Assembly: GCA_039029135.1 (NCBI GenBank)
Contig: JBCCGT010000025.1
Span: 1 to 64,000 of the forward strand
Source: JALZVT01 sp039029135
GTDB taxonomy: Bacteria; Pseudomonadota; Gammaproteobacteria; Pseudomonadales; Azotimanducaceae
Direction of reading: 5' to 3'
DNA length: 64,000 nucleotides
Shown here: in pieces, positions 17,954 to 27,105 of the stretch
Numbering within the stretch: the first letter of the stretch is position 1
How the letters are laid out: the number at the start of each line of letters is the position of its first letter
The notes under the pieces: generated by a model
What the model saw: only the letters and a program-made list of their open reading frames with translations
What the model was told of the DNA's origin: nothing
Databases searched by the model: none
Position numbers and translations under genes: made by a program

Positions 17954-19153
17954 TCAGGCCTGATGCAGCGCCTCGACGGGATTCACTTTCAGCGCCGCGG
18001 CCGCGGGCAGATAGGCCGCCAGGGTGCTGATGAAAAGGGCCAGCAGCGCAACGGCAAGCACGTCCAACGGCCTTACCTGCGAGGGCACCTCGAGGAAATA
18101 GGTCCCATCCAGGACACGAAAACCCAGCGTCTGCTCGACCAGCAGCATGATGTCCGTGATGTTCCAGGCGAGCAGCAGCCCGAGCGCAACGCCGAGCAGG
18201 ACGCCAAGCGTCGCCGTGATCACCCCCTGCAGCAGAAACACGCGCACAACGGTCGCATCCTCTGCGCCCATCGTGCGCAGGATGCCGATGTCGCCGCGTT
18301 TGTCGTTGACCAACATGGTCTGACCGGCAACGACGTTGAAGGCGGCGATGCCGACGATCAGCACGAGCAGCACAAACATCATCGCCTTCTCGAGCCGCAC
18401 GGCGCGAAACAGCTCGCCGTAGTCGTCGCTCCAATCGCTCACGCGCGCCTCCGGCAGTGCTTCAGCGAGCGCCGCCGCAACCCCTGGCGCGCCGTACGGA
18501 TCGTCGAGCACGACGCGCACGCCAAAGCGACCGGTGCCCGCAAACCGCGCCTCGCGAACATCGGCCAGGCGCACGAGCGCGAGTCCGTAGTCCAGCTCGG
18601 CGCCGATCTCAAACGTTCCGGTCAGCCGGAAGCGTTCAAGTCTCGGTCGCACCCGGCCACCCTCGAGCCGGCTCAGCATCAGCATCACGGCGTCGCCAGG
18701 CAGCAGTCCCAGCAGGCGGGCGAGCGGCGCGCCAAGCACCACGGCCCGCTCCGTGCCCAGTAGATCGGGTAGCGGCGCGCTGACCGCGGCGGCGAGACTC
18801 TCGATGCGCTCCGCCGATTGCCCCTCGAGGCCGTAGACCGCGACGGGAAACACCGCGCCTTCCCGGGTGACCAGGCCTTCGGCCAGGAAGAAAGGCAGGC
18901 TTGCGAGCGCGTCCGGCGCCGCGGCCTCGACCTCGGCGGCTTCAGCGCCCTCGACCAGGACATGCGGCACCGTGCCGAGTATTCGAGTGGTGAGCTCGCG
19001 ATTGAAGCCGTTCATCACGCTCAGCACGAGCACCAGCATCGCAACGCCGAGCGCGATGCCAACGAGCGACACCCAACCGATGAAGCGCGCGTACTGATGC
19101 CGCCCACGGCGCAGATAGCGCAGGGCAACGAAGCGAGCAACGTCGGCGGTCAC
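17954..19153 (-). CDS. lolE: Lipoprotein-releasing system permease LolE
   Basis: One of the two membrane subunits of the LolCDE transporter, which lifts mature outer-membrane lipoproteins out of the inner membrane. The 399-residue protein shows the family start FVALRYLRRGRHQYARFIG, a first helix, a periplasmic domain of about 200 residues and three C-terminal helices, with VNDKRGDIGILRTMGA before the second helix. GTG at 19153 overlaps the lolD stop (GTGA); the frame extends to 19270 inside lolD but that is out of family. Assigned LolE because it is third in the order C-D-E. Confidence 0.88.
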   Translation of the reverse strand: MTADVARFVALRYLRRGRHQYARFIGWVSLVGIALGVAMLVLVLSVMNGFNRELTTRILGTVPHVLVEGAEAAEVEAAAPDALASLPFFLAEGLVTREGAVFPVAVYGLEGQSAERIESLAAAVSAPLPDLLGTERAVVLGAPLARLLGLLPGDAVMLMLSRLEGGRVRPRLERFRLTGTFEIGAELDYGLALVRLADVREARFAGTGRFGVRVVLDDPYGAPGVAAALAEALPEARVSDWSDDYGELFRAVRLEKAMMFVLLVLIVGIAAFNVVAGQTMLVNDKRGDIGILRTMGAEDATVVRVFLLQGVITATLGVLLGVALGLLLAWNITDIMLLVEQTLGFRVLDGTYFLEVPSQVRPLDVLAVALLALFISTLAAYLPAAAALKVNPVEALHQA

Positions 19154-19839
19154 GCCTCTTCCGCCAGCGAGCCGTCGACCAGTCGGACCGCGCGGTGCAT
19201 GCGTTCCAGCACCGACTCGTCGTGCGTCACGATCAGAAACGCGGTCTCGAGGCGTTCGGACAGGTCGCACATGAGATCGAAGACCTCCCCAGCGCTGTGA
19301 CTGTCGAGGTTACCCGTGGGCTCGTCGGCCAGCACAACCAGCGGACGCGCCGCCAGGGCGCGCGCGACGGCAACCCGCTGCCGCTCGCCACCGGACAGCT
19401 CGTGGGGTCGATGCGTGGCGCGCGCGGCAAGCCCGACGCCGGACAGCAGTTCCGCCGCGCGCTCCGCGGCCTCCCGTCGCGCGACGCCACCCAGCAGCAG
19501 CGGCATGGCGACGTTTTCCTGGGCGTCGAACTCCGGCAGCAGATGGTGGAACTGATAGACGAAGCCGACCGATTGATTGCGCAGGCGGGCGCGCGCGCCC
19601 GGCGTCATGGCGGACAGCGACTCGCCGCCGACAATGACCTCGCCTGCATCCGGATCGTCCAGCCCGCCGAGGCAATGCAAGAGCGTGCTCTTGCCCGAAC
19701 CAGAGCGCCCGAGCACGGCCAGCCGCTCGCCCCTACGCAGCGCCAGCGACACGCCACGCAGTACTTCGATACGGGCCGGTCCCTGACTGAAGGATCGCGT
19801 CAGATCCCGTGCGACCAGCGCGGCTGTCTCATCGTTCAT
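19150..19839 (-). CDS. lolD: Lipoprotein-releasing system ATP-binding protein LolD
   Basis: The ATPase of LolCDE. The 229-residue protein has Walker A VLGRSGSGKSTLLHC, Q-loop region GFVYQFHHLLPEF (the LolD-typical YQFHHLLPEF), signature ELSGGERQRVAVARAL and Walker B PLVVLADEPTGNLD. It starts 3 bp after the lolC stop and overlaps lolE by 4 bp, so the three are one operon. Confidence 0.96.
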   Translation of the reverse strand: MNDETAALVARDLTRSFSQGPARIEVLRGVSLALRRGERLAVLGRSGSGKSTLLHCLGGLDDPDAGEVIVGGESLSAMTPGARARLRNQSVGFVYQFHHLLPEFDAQENVAMPLLLGGVARREAAERAAELLSGVGLAARATHRPHELSGGERQRVAVARALAARPLVVLADEPTGNLDSHSAGEVFDLMCDLSERLETAFLIVTHDESVLERMHRAVRLVDGSLAEEA

Positions 19840-19842
19840 AGA

Positions 19843-21072
19843 TCACTCGTACTTCAGCACGGCGGTAGGCAGCAGGCGCGCCGCGCGCCACGCCGGATAG
19901 AGCGCGGCGACCAGACACATGGCGAGCGCCGTGCCGCCGACCAGCCAGATGTCCGCGAGCCGCAGCTCCACCGGCAACTCGGTCACGAAATATTGATTCA
20001 GCAGTTCGAGGTGCAGGAGGCTGTCGAGCACCTGCACGCCGTCGCGCAGCAGCGCACCGAGGCCGATGCCCAGCGCGATGCCCAGCGCAACGCCGAGCAG
20101 CCCGATCACAAGCCCCAGGGTGAGGAACGCGAGCATGACGACGCCGCTGGAGCTGCCGAGCGTGCGCAGCACGGCGACGTCTGCGCGCCGCTGATTGACC
20201 ACCATCACCAGGGTGGAGACCAGGTTAAACGCCGCCACGGCGACCAGCAGCGACAGCAGCACGAACATGGTGACCTTCTGCAGGCCTATCGCCTGATAGA
20301 GCGTGCCGTGGGTGCGCATCCAACTGGAGGCAAAGAACTCGGTGCCCACGGCCGCCTGCGCGGCGCGCCCGGTGGACTCGGCGGCGAACAGATCGTCGAG
20401 CCATAGCTGATAGCCGTGAATGGCGCCGCCCAGGCGAAACAGGCGCGCGGCGCTCTCGATGTCGGTATAGGCGTTGCCGCGATCCAGCTCGGACGCGGAG
20501 TCCAAGATCCCGACCACCTCGAAACGCCGCTGCCGCGGGTGCAGACCGAACGGCGAAACCGTGCCTTCCGGGACGATCAGCGTGACCCGACCACCGGGTT
20601 CGACGCCGATCTCACGCGCAAGTGCCGCGCCCAGAATCAGACCGAACGGGGTCTGCTGCAGGCGTTCCAGCGCACCCGGAGAGAGAAATTCATCCAGGCG
20701 CGACAGCCCCGCATACTCGCTGCCGCGGATGCCATTGAGCGCGACGCTGCGCACCTCGCCCGCGGTCGCGATCAGCACTGCGCCTTGAACGATGCTCGCG
20801 GCACCCCGCACGCCCGCGATCGATTCGAGCGCCGCGCGATCCTCGGCGCGCTCAGCGACCGGGATCCGAGCCCGGACGTTGAGATGCGGAACGATGCCCA
20901 GAATGCGCTGGGTCAGCTCGCGTTCGAAGCCATTGATCACGCTTAAGACCAACAGTAGGACGCCCGTCGACAGCGCCAGCCCGAACACGGACAGCGCGCT
21001 CACCTGCGCGACGAAGCTGCGTCTGGCCAGGCCGTAGCGCAGGCCGATCGCAAACCCTAGCGGTCGCAGCAC
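19843..21072 (-). CDS. lolC: Lipoprotein-releasing system permease LolC
   Basis: First membrane subunit of LolCDE, 409 residues. The N-terminus GFAIGLRYGLARRSFVAQVS leads into the first helix; the periplasmic domain follows from about residue 50 to 270, then three helices, with VNQRRADVAVLRTLGSS in the cytoplasmic loop. Similar in size and layout to the third gene but clearly a distinct paralogue, so this genome has the heteromeric LolC/LolE type. GTG start at 21072; the Shine-Dalgarno is weak. Confidence 0.9.
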   Translation of the reverse strand: MLRPLGFAIGLRYGLARRSFVAQVSALSVFGLALSTGVLLLVLSVINGFERELTQRILGIVPHLNVRARIPVAERAEDRAALESIAGVRGAASIVQGAVLIATAGEVRSVALNGIRGSEYAGLSRLDEFLSPGALERLQQTPFGLILGAALAREIGVEPGGRVTLIVPEGTVSPFGLHPRQRRFEVVGILDSASELDRGNAYTDIESAARLFRLGGAIHGYQLWLDDLFAAESTGRAAQAAVGTEFFASSWMRTHGTLYQAIGLQKVTMFVLLSLLVAVAAFNLVSTLVMVVNQRRADVAVLRTLGSSSGVVMLAFLTLGLVIGLLGVALGIALGIGLGALLRDGVQVLDSLLHLELLNQYFVTELPVELRLADIWLVGGTALAMCLVAALYPAWRAARLLPTAVLKYE

Positions 21073-21125
21073 GTGCGATCAGCCCGAGGGATGGCAGTCA
21101 AAGCTAGGCGAGGATCTGGAGGCGA

Positions 21126-21356
21126 TCAGTCAGCCGGATCGAAGCGGCCGACCGGATTCTGCGAGGCGGTCGTCTCAGCGCCGCCGGATTCGCAGCGCGC
21201 GGGATTGCCCCCACAGATCTCGCATTCAGCGTCGAGGCCCAGGCCCGCCAGACCGCCGCAGGAACCGCTGATCGGTCGCCGCCCGAACAGGACGCCCACC
21301 GCCATACCGGCGACGATGATCAGCATGATGCCGAAGGCGAGAACTACCGTGGTCAT
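21126..21356 (-). CDS. nqrM: Na+-NQR maturation protein NqrM
   Basis: A 76-residue protein with one N-terminal helix (VVLAFGIMLIIVAGMAVGVLF), then GSCGGLAGLGLDAECEICGG and GNPARCE. The helix followed by four cysteines in this spacing is the NqrM (DUF539) signature; NqrM helps deliver iron to the membrane cysteines of the sodium-pumping NADH:quinone oxidoreductase. ATG 21356 has AGGAG at ideal distance. It lies downstream of apbE, which supplies the covalent FMN of the same complex. The structural nqrA-F genes are not in the window. Confidence 0.85.
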   Translation of the reverse strand: MTTVVLAFGIMLIIVAGMAVGVLFGRRPISGSCGGLAGLGLDAECEICGGNPARCESGGAETTASQNPVGRFDPAD

Positions 21357-21531
21357 GTCAGAAACTCCTGCTGGCCGCCGCGATGCGCGGGCGGTGTGTG
21401 CCGGCACTGGCCCGTTGACTTGAGCGTGGTCGCCGTCGCACGGGCGCGAATTATGCCATCGCGCGCCCCTCCGCGGGTGCTTCGTGTGACGCGCGCCGCG
21501 GGCAGAGGCCCTGCGCAATAGCATAGAGCCA

Positions 21532-22662
21532 TCAAAGGGTTTCGCCAGGCACTCGGTCACCGTCCGTAGACTCGAAGCGTTCCGCGAAGGCGGAGCTGCG
21601 CCAGGGTTCGAACAGGCCGTCGCTGCGGCGCAGGAGAAACGCAGCGACCAGCCCTTCGCGCTCGGCAGTCTCGCGGGCCTCGGCGGGTGCCAGCACGTTG
21701 AGCGCCGTGGCCCAGGCGTCCGCGTGCATCGTCTGCGGATGCCAGACCGTCACCGCCGCCAACGCGTGCGCGATCGGATAGCCCGTACGCGGATCGATGA
21801 GATGGGACCGCCGCACGCCGTCGACCTCCCGGTAGTTGCGGTAGTCGCCCGAGGTCGCGACCGCGCCTTCCGTGAGCACCAGCGCGGGTAGCGGTCGGTA
21901 ACCCGGCGCGAGCGCGCCCGGTTGCTCGATACCCAGACGCCAGGGCGCGCCGCGCGGGCTGCGCCCGCGCACCCGAATCTCGCCGCCGATGTCGACCAGA
22001 AAGTGGGCACAGCCGCCGACCTGCAGCGCTTCGGCGACCAGATCAACGCCCCGCCCCTTTGCGAGCGCGGACAAATCGAGTCTGCGTGGCGCGGTAAATG
22101 CGACCAGGTGATGCTCCCCGGTGGCCGCCGGAGCGTCAGCCGCCGCCGGTGCAGGAGCGCGGCGGATCTGAACGGCGGCCATGCCGACGCCGCGCAGCCC
22201 GTCGGCGATGGCTGCGGGCGTCGGTGGCGCCGAGACGCCCGCGGGCCCGAAGCCCCAACGGTCGACCAGCGGACCGACGGTCGGGTCCAGGGCGCCGCCC
22301 GAGGCGCGCGCGATGGCTGCCGCCACACTGAGCACGCGGGCAAGCTCCGCCGACACGGGCTGCGGTTCGGGGCTCGTGCTGCGCGCGTTCAGGCGACTCA
22401 GCTCGGAGTCATCGCGATAGGTCGAAAACACGGCATCGACGCGCGCGAGAGCGGCATCGACCGCGGCCACGGGAAGCGCGCCATCGCAGGCAGCCTGGAT
22501 GCGAAAGCCCGTGCCCATGGTGCCGCCCGCATAGCGCTGGTAGGCCTCATCAGCGGGCGGCGCGCAGCCGACAAGCGCCCCACAGGCGAGCGCCAACGCC
22601 GTTGTGCAGCTCAACCCGGGCGCCGGCCACCGCACGGCCGCGAGCCGCCGAACGTTCGACAA
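21532..22662 (-). CDS. apbE: FAD:protein FMN transferase (lipoprotein)
   Basis: ApbE attaches FMN to threonines of NqrB, NqrC or RnfG/D on the periplasmic side. The predicted lipoprotein signal ends ACGALVGC. After it come YAGGTMGTGFRI, DPTVGPLVDRWGFGP, LDLSALAKGRGVDLVAEAL, LVDIGGEIRVRG and SHLIDPRTGYPI, all ApbE hallmarks including the Mg2+-binding region near the C-terminus. The start is uncertain: the frame runs to 22899 and would overlap the divergent transporter; TTG 22662 (AGGAG 13 nt upstream, Arg-rich n-region) is preferred, with GTG 22635 as alternative. The protein then has 376 residues. Pairs with nqrM. Confidence 0.85.
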   Translation of the reverse strand: MSNVRRLAAVRWPAPGLSCTTALALACGALVGCAPPADEAYQRYAGGTMGTGFRIQAACDGALPVAAVDAALARVDAVFSTYRDDSELSRLNARSTSPEPQPVSAELARVLSVAAAIARASGGALDPTVGPLVDRWGFGPAGVSAPPTPAAIADGLRGVGMAAVQIRRAPAPAAADAPAATGEHHLVAFTAPRRLDLSALAKGRGVDLVAEALQVGGCAHFLVDIGGEIRVRGRSPRGAPWRLGIEQPGALAPGYRPLPALVLTEGAVATSGDYRNYREVDGVRRSHLIDPRTGYPIAHALAAVTVWHPQTMHADAWATALNVLAPAEARETAEREGLVAAFLLRRSDGLFEPWRSSAFAERFESTDGDRVPGETL

Positions 22663-22807
22663 TCGGTGACGACAGCTCCTAAGATCGCGGGTTAGCTGGC
22701 GATGGCGCTGACAGCGCCAGCGTACCAGCGTATCTACCGGGGCAGCGGCGCGTCGAAGCCAGATCAGGCGCGCGACGCGGGCCGAGACGGGTGTCAGGCG
22801 AAGAAAC

Positions 22808-24163
22808 ATGGGCAGCGACGACGACTCCAAAAAAGAACGCGGCGAGTCCAGCAGAAAAGCGGGCGCGAGAGAAGCCTCGCACGCGAATCGCAGCTTCACG
22901 CTCGCCGTGTTTGGCGGCGCGCTGCTCGGCGCCCTGCTGCTGCTGCTCGATCATCCGCCGGGTCTGGACGCGCTCATGGGGTTGTTGAAGACGCTGTTCC
23001 TCGGCGCCCTCAAACTCATCATCGCACCGCTGATCTTCTTCTCGCTGCTGGCCGGCCTCGCACAGCTAGGCGAGGCCTATCGGCTGCGCACGCTGGGCGC
23101 CGCCACGGCCCTGTACTACGTGCTGACAACGACCATTGCTGTCGCCATCGGGCTGTTCGTCGTCTCGTTCGTCCATCCCTGGGAGTCCGCCCCGCCGCTG
23201 ATCGACCGCGCCAGCCTGCCCAGCGCCGCGCTGATACCGGAGACCGACGGCTCGATCTTCGGCGTGCTGCGCGGGCTGCTCGAAACGATGCTCACCAACC
23301 CCTTCACCGCGCTGGCTGAGCTCAACGTGCTCGCTATCGTAGCCAACGCCCTGCTGATCGGGATCGCCATGGTGCTGGTGCTGCCGCGCGACAGCGCCTG
23401 GCCCGAGCTCGTCGCTCAAGCCGCGAGCGTCACCCAGCGCATCGCGACCTGGGCCGTGCTGCTCATGCCGCTCGGCGTCATGGCCGTCACCTACGAACTG
23501 CTCGGCAGCGCCGACTGGCACCTGCTCGGCCAGCTATTGTCCTTCTGCGGGGTTGTCCTGCTGGCCACGGCCGTTCACGGGCTGATCGTGCTGCCCCTGA
23601 TCAGCTGGTTCGGCGCGGGCGTCGGACCCATCGAGCTGGCGCGCGGCATCGCGCGCCCCTTCCTGGTCGCGCTGACCACCTCGTCCAGCGTCGCGACCCT
23701 GCCGGTGTCGCACGCCGCCGTCAGCGACGCGTTTCGCGTCCGCGAGTCTGTGCGCAGCTTCGTGCTGCCGCTCGGCGCCACCATGAACATGGACGGCACG
23801 GCCCTGTTCGAGGGCATCGCGGCCGTCTTTCTCGCTCACCTGTTCGGCGTTGAGCTCGGCGCCGCCGGGACGATCATTGTCTTTCTCGTGGCGATGATCT
23901 CCTCCATCGGCGCGCCGGGCATTCCGAGCGGCTCGATGGCGGGCATGCAGGTGGTGCTGCTGGCCGCTGGCATTCCGCTGGAAGCGATCGGTATCCTGCT
24001 CTTGGTGGAACGGCCGCTGGACACTTTCCGCACGGCCGTCAACGTCCAGGGCGATATTGTCGGCACGCTCGTCGTGCAGCGGACGCTGCGCCGGCGCGGC
24101 CAAGAGGAGGGCGCAGCCGCGCGGCCAGCAGCAGGCAGCCCAGCCCAAAGGCAGACTCAATGA
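22808..24163 (+). CDS. Dicarboxylate/amino acid:cation symporter (DAACS family)
   Basis: A 451-residue inner-membrane symporter of the GltP/GltS/DctA type, which takes up glutamate, aspartate or C4-dicarboxylates with protons or sodium. Family motifs in order: LIIAPLIFFSLLAGLA (helix 2), the serine-rich hairpin TTSSSVATLPVS, the NMDGT motif in GATMNMDGTALFEG, and SIGAPGIPSGSM in the second hairpin. An unusually long polar N-terminus of about 30 residues precedes the first helix. Substrate cannot be decided from sequence. Divergent from apbE. Confidence 0.9.
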   Translation: MGSDDDSKKERGESSRKAGAREASHANRSFTLAVFGGALLGALLLLLDHPPGLDALMGLLKTLFLGALKLIIAPLIFFSLLAGLAQLGEAYRLRTLGAATALYYVLTTTIAVAIGLFVVSFVHPWESAPPLIDRASLPSAALIPETDGSIFGVLRGLLETMLTNPFTALAELNVLAIVANALLIGIAMVLVLPRDSAWPELVAQAASVTQRIATWAVLLMPLGVMAVTYELLGSADWHLLGQLLSFCGVVLLATAVHGLIVLPLISWFGAGVGPIELARGIARPFLVALTTSSSVATLPVSHAAVSDAFRVRESVRSFVLPLGATMNMDGTALFEGIAAVFLAHLFGVELGAAGTIIVFLVAMISSIGAPGIPSGSMAGMQVVLLAAGIPLEAIGILLLVERPLDTFRTAVNVQGDIVGTLVVQRTLRRRGQEEGAAARPAAGSPAQRQTQ

Positions 24164-24224
24164 CCCGAACAGTTCGATCACGACCGGCGTTGTGCCCTCG
24201 CGACGCCGCAGGGCGCGCGTGCTG

Positions 24225-24839
24225 ATGGCCTGCACGCTCGTCCTCATGCGCCACGGTGAAATCAAGGCGAACCGTAGACGCCGCTGGCACGGCGCGACCG
24301 ACAGCCCGCTGCTGTGGCGCGGACGCCGCCAGGCGCGCGCGCTGGGCCGCTATGCCGCGCGGCGCTACGCCCGGCTGGAAGCGCTGTACGTCAGCCCGCT
24401 GCAGCGCTGCCAGGCCACGGCAGGACCGCTATCAGAGCGCCTCGGCTTGCCCATAAGAACGGAAACGGGGCTGGCGGAATGGGACGTCGGGGCGTTCGAG
24501 GACATGCCCTTCGCCGAGCTCGCGGAGCGCGAGGACTTCTTCAACCGGGTTCTCGAGGACCCGGACTATGCGCCGCCCGGCGGCGAAAGCCTCAACGCTG
24601 TCAGCGCGCGGCTGACCGCCACGCTTGCGAAAATCGCCCGCGCGCACTCCTATCCCGACTTCGACAGCTGCGTCGGCGTCGTCGGCCATGGCGCGGCCTT
24701 CCAGGTTGCGCTCGCGGCGCTGATCGACGAGACGCCGAAACGCTGGCAGAGCTACCAGATCGCCAACTGCTCGATTACCGAGCTGCTGCTGGACCCCGAG
24801 CCCTACGTCGAGGCTTACAACCACACGCACTTTCTGTGA
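24225..24839 (+). CDS. Histidine phosphatase family protein
   Basis: A 204-residue protein of the phosphoglycerate-mutase/histidine phosphatase superfamily. The catalytic motif LMRHGE is at residues 7-12 (His 10), followed by the conserved Arg in SPLQRCQATA, the acid/base GLAEWDVGAFED and the second His in VVGHGA. ATG 24225 gives the normal N-terminus; the frame is open to 24057 in the transporter. The substrate may be a sugar phosphate or alpha-ribazole phosphate, but nothing in the neighbourhood (no cobalamin genes) decides. Confidence 0.85.
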   Translation: MACTLVLMRHGEIKANRRRRWHGATDSPLLWRGRRQARALGRYAARRYARLEALYVSPLQRCQATAGPLSERLGLPIRTETGLAEWDVGAFEDMPFAELAEREDFFNRVLEDPDYAPPGGESLNAVSARLTATLAKIARAHSYPDFDSCVGVVGHGAAFQVALAALIDETPKRWQSYQIANCSITELLLDPEPYVEAYNHTHFL

Positions 24840-24939
24840 TGCTGAACGGTCGAAGGGGCGCGGCGCCGGGGTAACCGTCGCGCCATCACATCCAGCGCGA
24901 GCGCAGCTGTCGCCATTTCGCTTTCAAGAGGGGGAACAC

Positions 24940-25710
24940 ATGACCGAATACTGCCTGGTCGATAAAAGCGACCACATCATGACCGTGACCATCAATCGGC
25001 CCGAGCGCCTGAACGCGTTGCATCCACCGGCTAACGCCGAACTCGGCGAGGTCTTCGACGACTATGCCAGCGACCCGGATATGTGGGTGGCGATCGTGAC
25101 CGGCGCGGGCCGCGGATTTTCCGCGGGCAACGACCTGCGCTATCAGGCCGAGGGCGGCAAGCGCGTGCCCATGCCGCGCGGTTTCGGCGGCCTGACGTCG
25201 CGCTTCGACCTCACCAAGCCGGTGATCGCCGCCGTGAACGGCGTGGCCATGGGGGGCGGATTCGAAATCGCGCTGGCCTGCGACCTGATCATCGCCTCCG
25301 AAGCGGCTCGCTTCGCGCTGCCCGAGCCCAAGGTGGGTCTCGCGGCTCTGGCGGGCGGACTCAACCGTCTACCGCGCCAGATCGGCTCGAAGCGCGCGCT
25401 GGGCATGATCCTGACCGGCCGCCATGTAGACGCAGCAGAGGGCGAACGGCTCGGCTTCGTCAACGAAGTCGTGCCCGCAGACGACCTGATGGACGCGGCG
25501 CTGCGCTGGGCACAGATGATCTGCGAAGGGGCCCCGCTGTCGGTTCGCGCCAGCAAGGACGTCGTGTATCGATCGCTGGACTTCGCGTCGCTGGAAGATT
25601 CTATGGCGACGAGCTATGACTCGGTGAAGGCCATGGCTGCCGGAGAGGATTACATCGAAGGCCCGAGAGCGTTCAGTGAGAAGCGCAAGCCAAACTGGAA
25701 GGGACGTTAG
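24940..25710 (+). CDS. Enoyl-CoA hydratase/isomerase family protein
   Basis: A 256-residue crotonase-fold enzyme acting on CoA thioesters. The oxyanion hole residues are in AGRGFSAGNDLR and AMGGGFEIALACDLIIA; ALPEPKVGLAALAGGLNRLPR carries a Glu at the catalytic position, and the terminal FSEKRKPNWKGR is typical of the family. It resembles the EchA/CaiD-like group; hydratase versus isomerase cannot be settled. Strong GAGGGGG-type site lies 8 nt upstream of ATG 24940. It stands alone; no other fatty-acid genes adjoin. Confidence 0.88.
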   Translation: MTEYCLVDKSDHIMTVTINRPERLNALHPPANAELGEVFDDYASDPDMWVAIVTGAGRGFSAGNDLRYQAEGGKRVPMPRGFGGLTSRFDLTKPVIAAVNGVAMGGGFEIALACDLIIASEAARFALPEPKVGLAALAGGLNRLPRQIGSKRALGMILTGRHVDAAEGERLGFVNEVVPADDLMDAALRWAQMICEGAPLSVRASKDVVYRSLDFASLEDSMATSYDSVKAMAAGEDYIEGPRAFSEKRKPNWKGR

Positions 25711-25771
25711 GCCGACATCACCGCCGGCAGATGGCTCCGGGCTTGGGCTGAGTGGCCGCTGCCGGACCTAA
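25707..25771. terminator. Nested inverted repeat between convergent genes
   Basis: TTAGG/CCTAA outside CCGGCAG/CTGCCGG forms an imperfect nested hairpin between the crotonase gene and the convergent 64-residue gene. The loop is long and no T-run follows, so a terminator role is only suggested by position. Confidence 0.3.
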
Positions 25772-25783
25772 CTGTAAGGGGAC

Positions 25784-25978
25784 CTAGCTGGAAGCGACGC
25801 CGGTGCGCGCCGCATCCAGCGCATCGGCAATCACGGTGACGGCGAGGCAGACATCGTTCAGCGCAGCTTCTTCGCCACGAAAAGCCATCTCTGCCACGAT
25901 CTCGACCCGAGGGATGGCGACGTGCAGCGCATCCGGGGGGGTATCGAACTGACCGGGATAGGTGCCTTCGTTGGGCAT
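25784..25978 (-). CDS. Small hypothetical protein
   Basis: A 64-residue acidic protein, beginning MPNEGTYPGQFDTPPDALHVA. I do not recognise it. GAGG stands 8 nt upstream of its ATG, and nearly all codons end in G or C in this frame, unlike the competing frames, which supports expression. The sequence reads like a compact alpha/beta fragment (VEIVAEMAFRGEEAALNDVCLAVTVIADAL) with no signal peptide or membrane helix. It faces the crotonase gene. Confidence 0.55.
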   Translation of the reverse strand: MPNEGTYPGQFDTPPDALHVAIPRVEIVAEMAFRGEEAALNDVCLAVTVIADALDAARTGVASS

Positions 25979-26466
25979 GCGTGAGACCTCGTGAACGCGC
26001 TGTCGTAACTGGTGACTCGCACTCTAGGTCAAGGCCCGGATGCAAAAAGAGCACTCGCCCACACCCTGCGGGCCAGTTGCCGACGGCCGCTTGGCTTGTG
26101 ACCTCGTTCACCCGAACAGTTACACTCTCGCCCGTTTGGTGAGCGCAGCGGGACACAGTAGCGCGAGCAATCCCAAGCGTCCTTTGCGAAGCCGACGCGT
26201 CGGAAAACTGGCGCAGCGTCTGCGGTGTGGACCGCCGCACAGCGCGGCCGCTAGCCGCCGGACGACGCAGCCCGGGCGCTCGCGTCTATCCGGCCAACCC
26301 GACGGACGGCCCGCAGGAGGCACTCACAGTCTGTGATGACAAATATGATGAAACGAGGCCGGAGCGCCCCGCCAACACGCATCGGCTGCGTCTGGCAGCG
26401 AGCGGCTGATGCCGGCGCCGAACGCATGGCGCTATACGACCCGCGCAGCCGGCAGGCGGCGCGGCG
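25979..26466. other. Intergenic region without a convincing gene
   Basis: About 490 bp upstream of both the 64-residue minus-strand gene and the membrane gene at 26467. Short frames exist on both strands (for example 26040-26336) but their composition is Arg/Ser-rich and unlike real proteins here. A TTGACC at 26036-26031 on the minus strand could be a -35 for the small gene, without a good -10. The sequence CGGATGCAAAA onwards is locally less GC-rich. Confidence 0.4.
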
Positions 26467-27105
26467 ATGACGGCTCGCCAGGTCCTGATCATGACGCTCG
26501 CGTTCTCGGGCGGTTTCGTCGTCATGTCGCTGGAGCTGTTGGGGGGCCGGCTGCTTGCGCCCTGGTTCGGCAGCAGCATCTACGTCTGGGGATCGATCAT
26601 CAGCGTGTTCATGCTGGCGCTCGCGATCGGCTATTTCCTGGGCGGCCGCTGGTCGGTGCATAACCCCAGCCTGCAGCGCTTCGGCATGGTGTTCCTGACG
26701 GCGGGCGTGATCCTGCTGCCGCTGATGCTATCGGCAGAGCCGATCATGGAACTGGTGTTCGAGCACGTTCAGGATCCCCGCTACGGCTCCCTGCTCGCCT
26801 CCTCTGCGCTGTTCATCGTGCCGACGGTCACGCTAGGCATCATCTCGCCGTACAGCGTGCGGCTGTTGGTCGAGACCAGCGAGCGAGCGGGCCAGGTCGC
26901 TGGCAGCCTGTATTTCTGTTCTACGCTGGGCAGCGCCCTCGGCACGCTCGCGACGTCGTTTTATTTCGTCCTCTGGTTCGAGATCCGCACCATCTTCCTG
27001 TGCCTGTGCAGCGCCCTGATCCTTTGCGGTGCCACCGCGATCCTGGCCCACCGCGGACTGGCTCAGTCGAGCGCAAGCCGCACCGAAACGGCAGGCGTCA
27101 CCTAG
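26467..27105 (+). CDS. Membrane domain of a spermidine-synthase-like pair
   Basis: A 212-residue membrane protein with about six predicted helices. FVVMSLELLGGRLLAPWFGSS and VWGSIISVFMLALAIGYFLGG are characteristic of the N-terminal membrane half of the proteins annotated fused MFS/spermidine synthase. In most relatives this half is joined to a spermidine-synthase-like domain; here a stop at 27103-27105 separates them and the second half is encoded by the next gene, whose GTG overlaps the stop by one base. The role of these proteins is not settled; polyamine synthesis is not proven. Confidence 0.75.
   Translation: MTARQVLIMTLAFSGGFVVMSLELLGGRLLAPWFGSSIYVWGSIISVFMLALAIGYFLGGRWSVHNPSLQRFGMVFLTAGVILLPLMLSAEPIMELVFEHVQDPRYGSLLASSALFIVPTVTLGIISPYSVRLLVETSERAGQVAGSLYFCSTLGSALGTLATSFYFVLWFEIRTIFLCLCSALILCGATAILAHRGLAQSSASRTETAGVT

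Noticed and set aside
19195..20406. 403-codon plus-strand frame over lolD and lolC
   Set aside because: Shadow of the lol genes; no family features.
26040..26336. 98-codon plus-strand frame
   Set aside because: Low-quality composition and no ribosome site; nothing supports translation.
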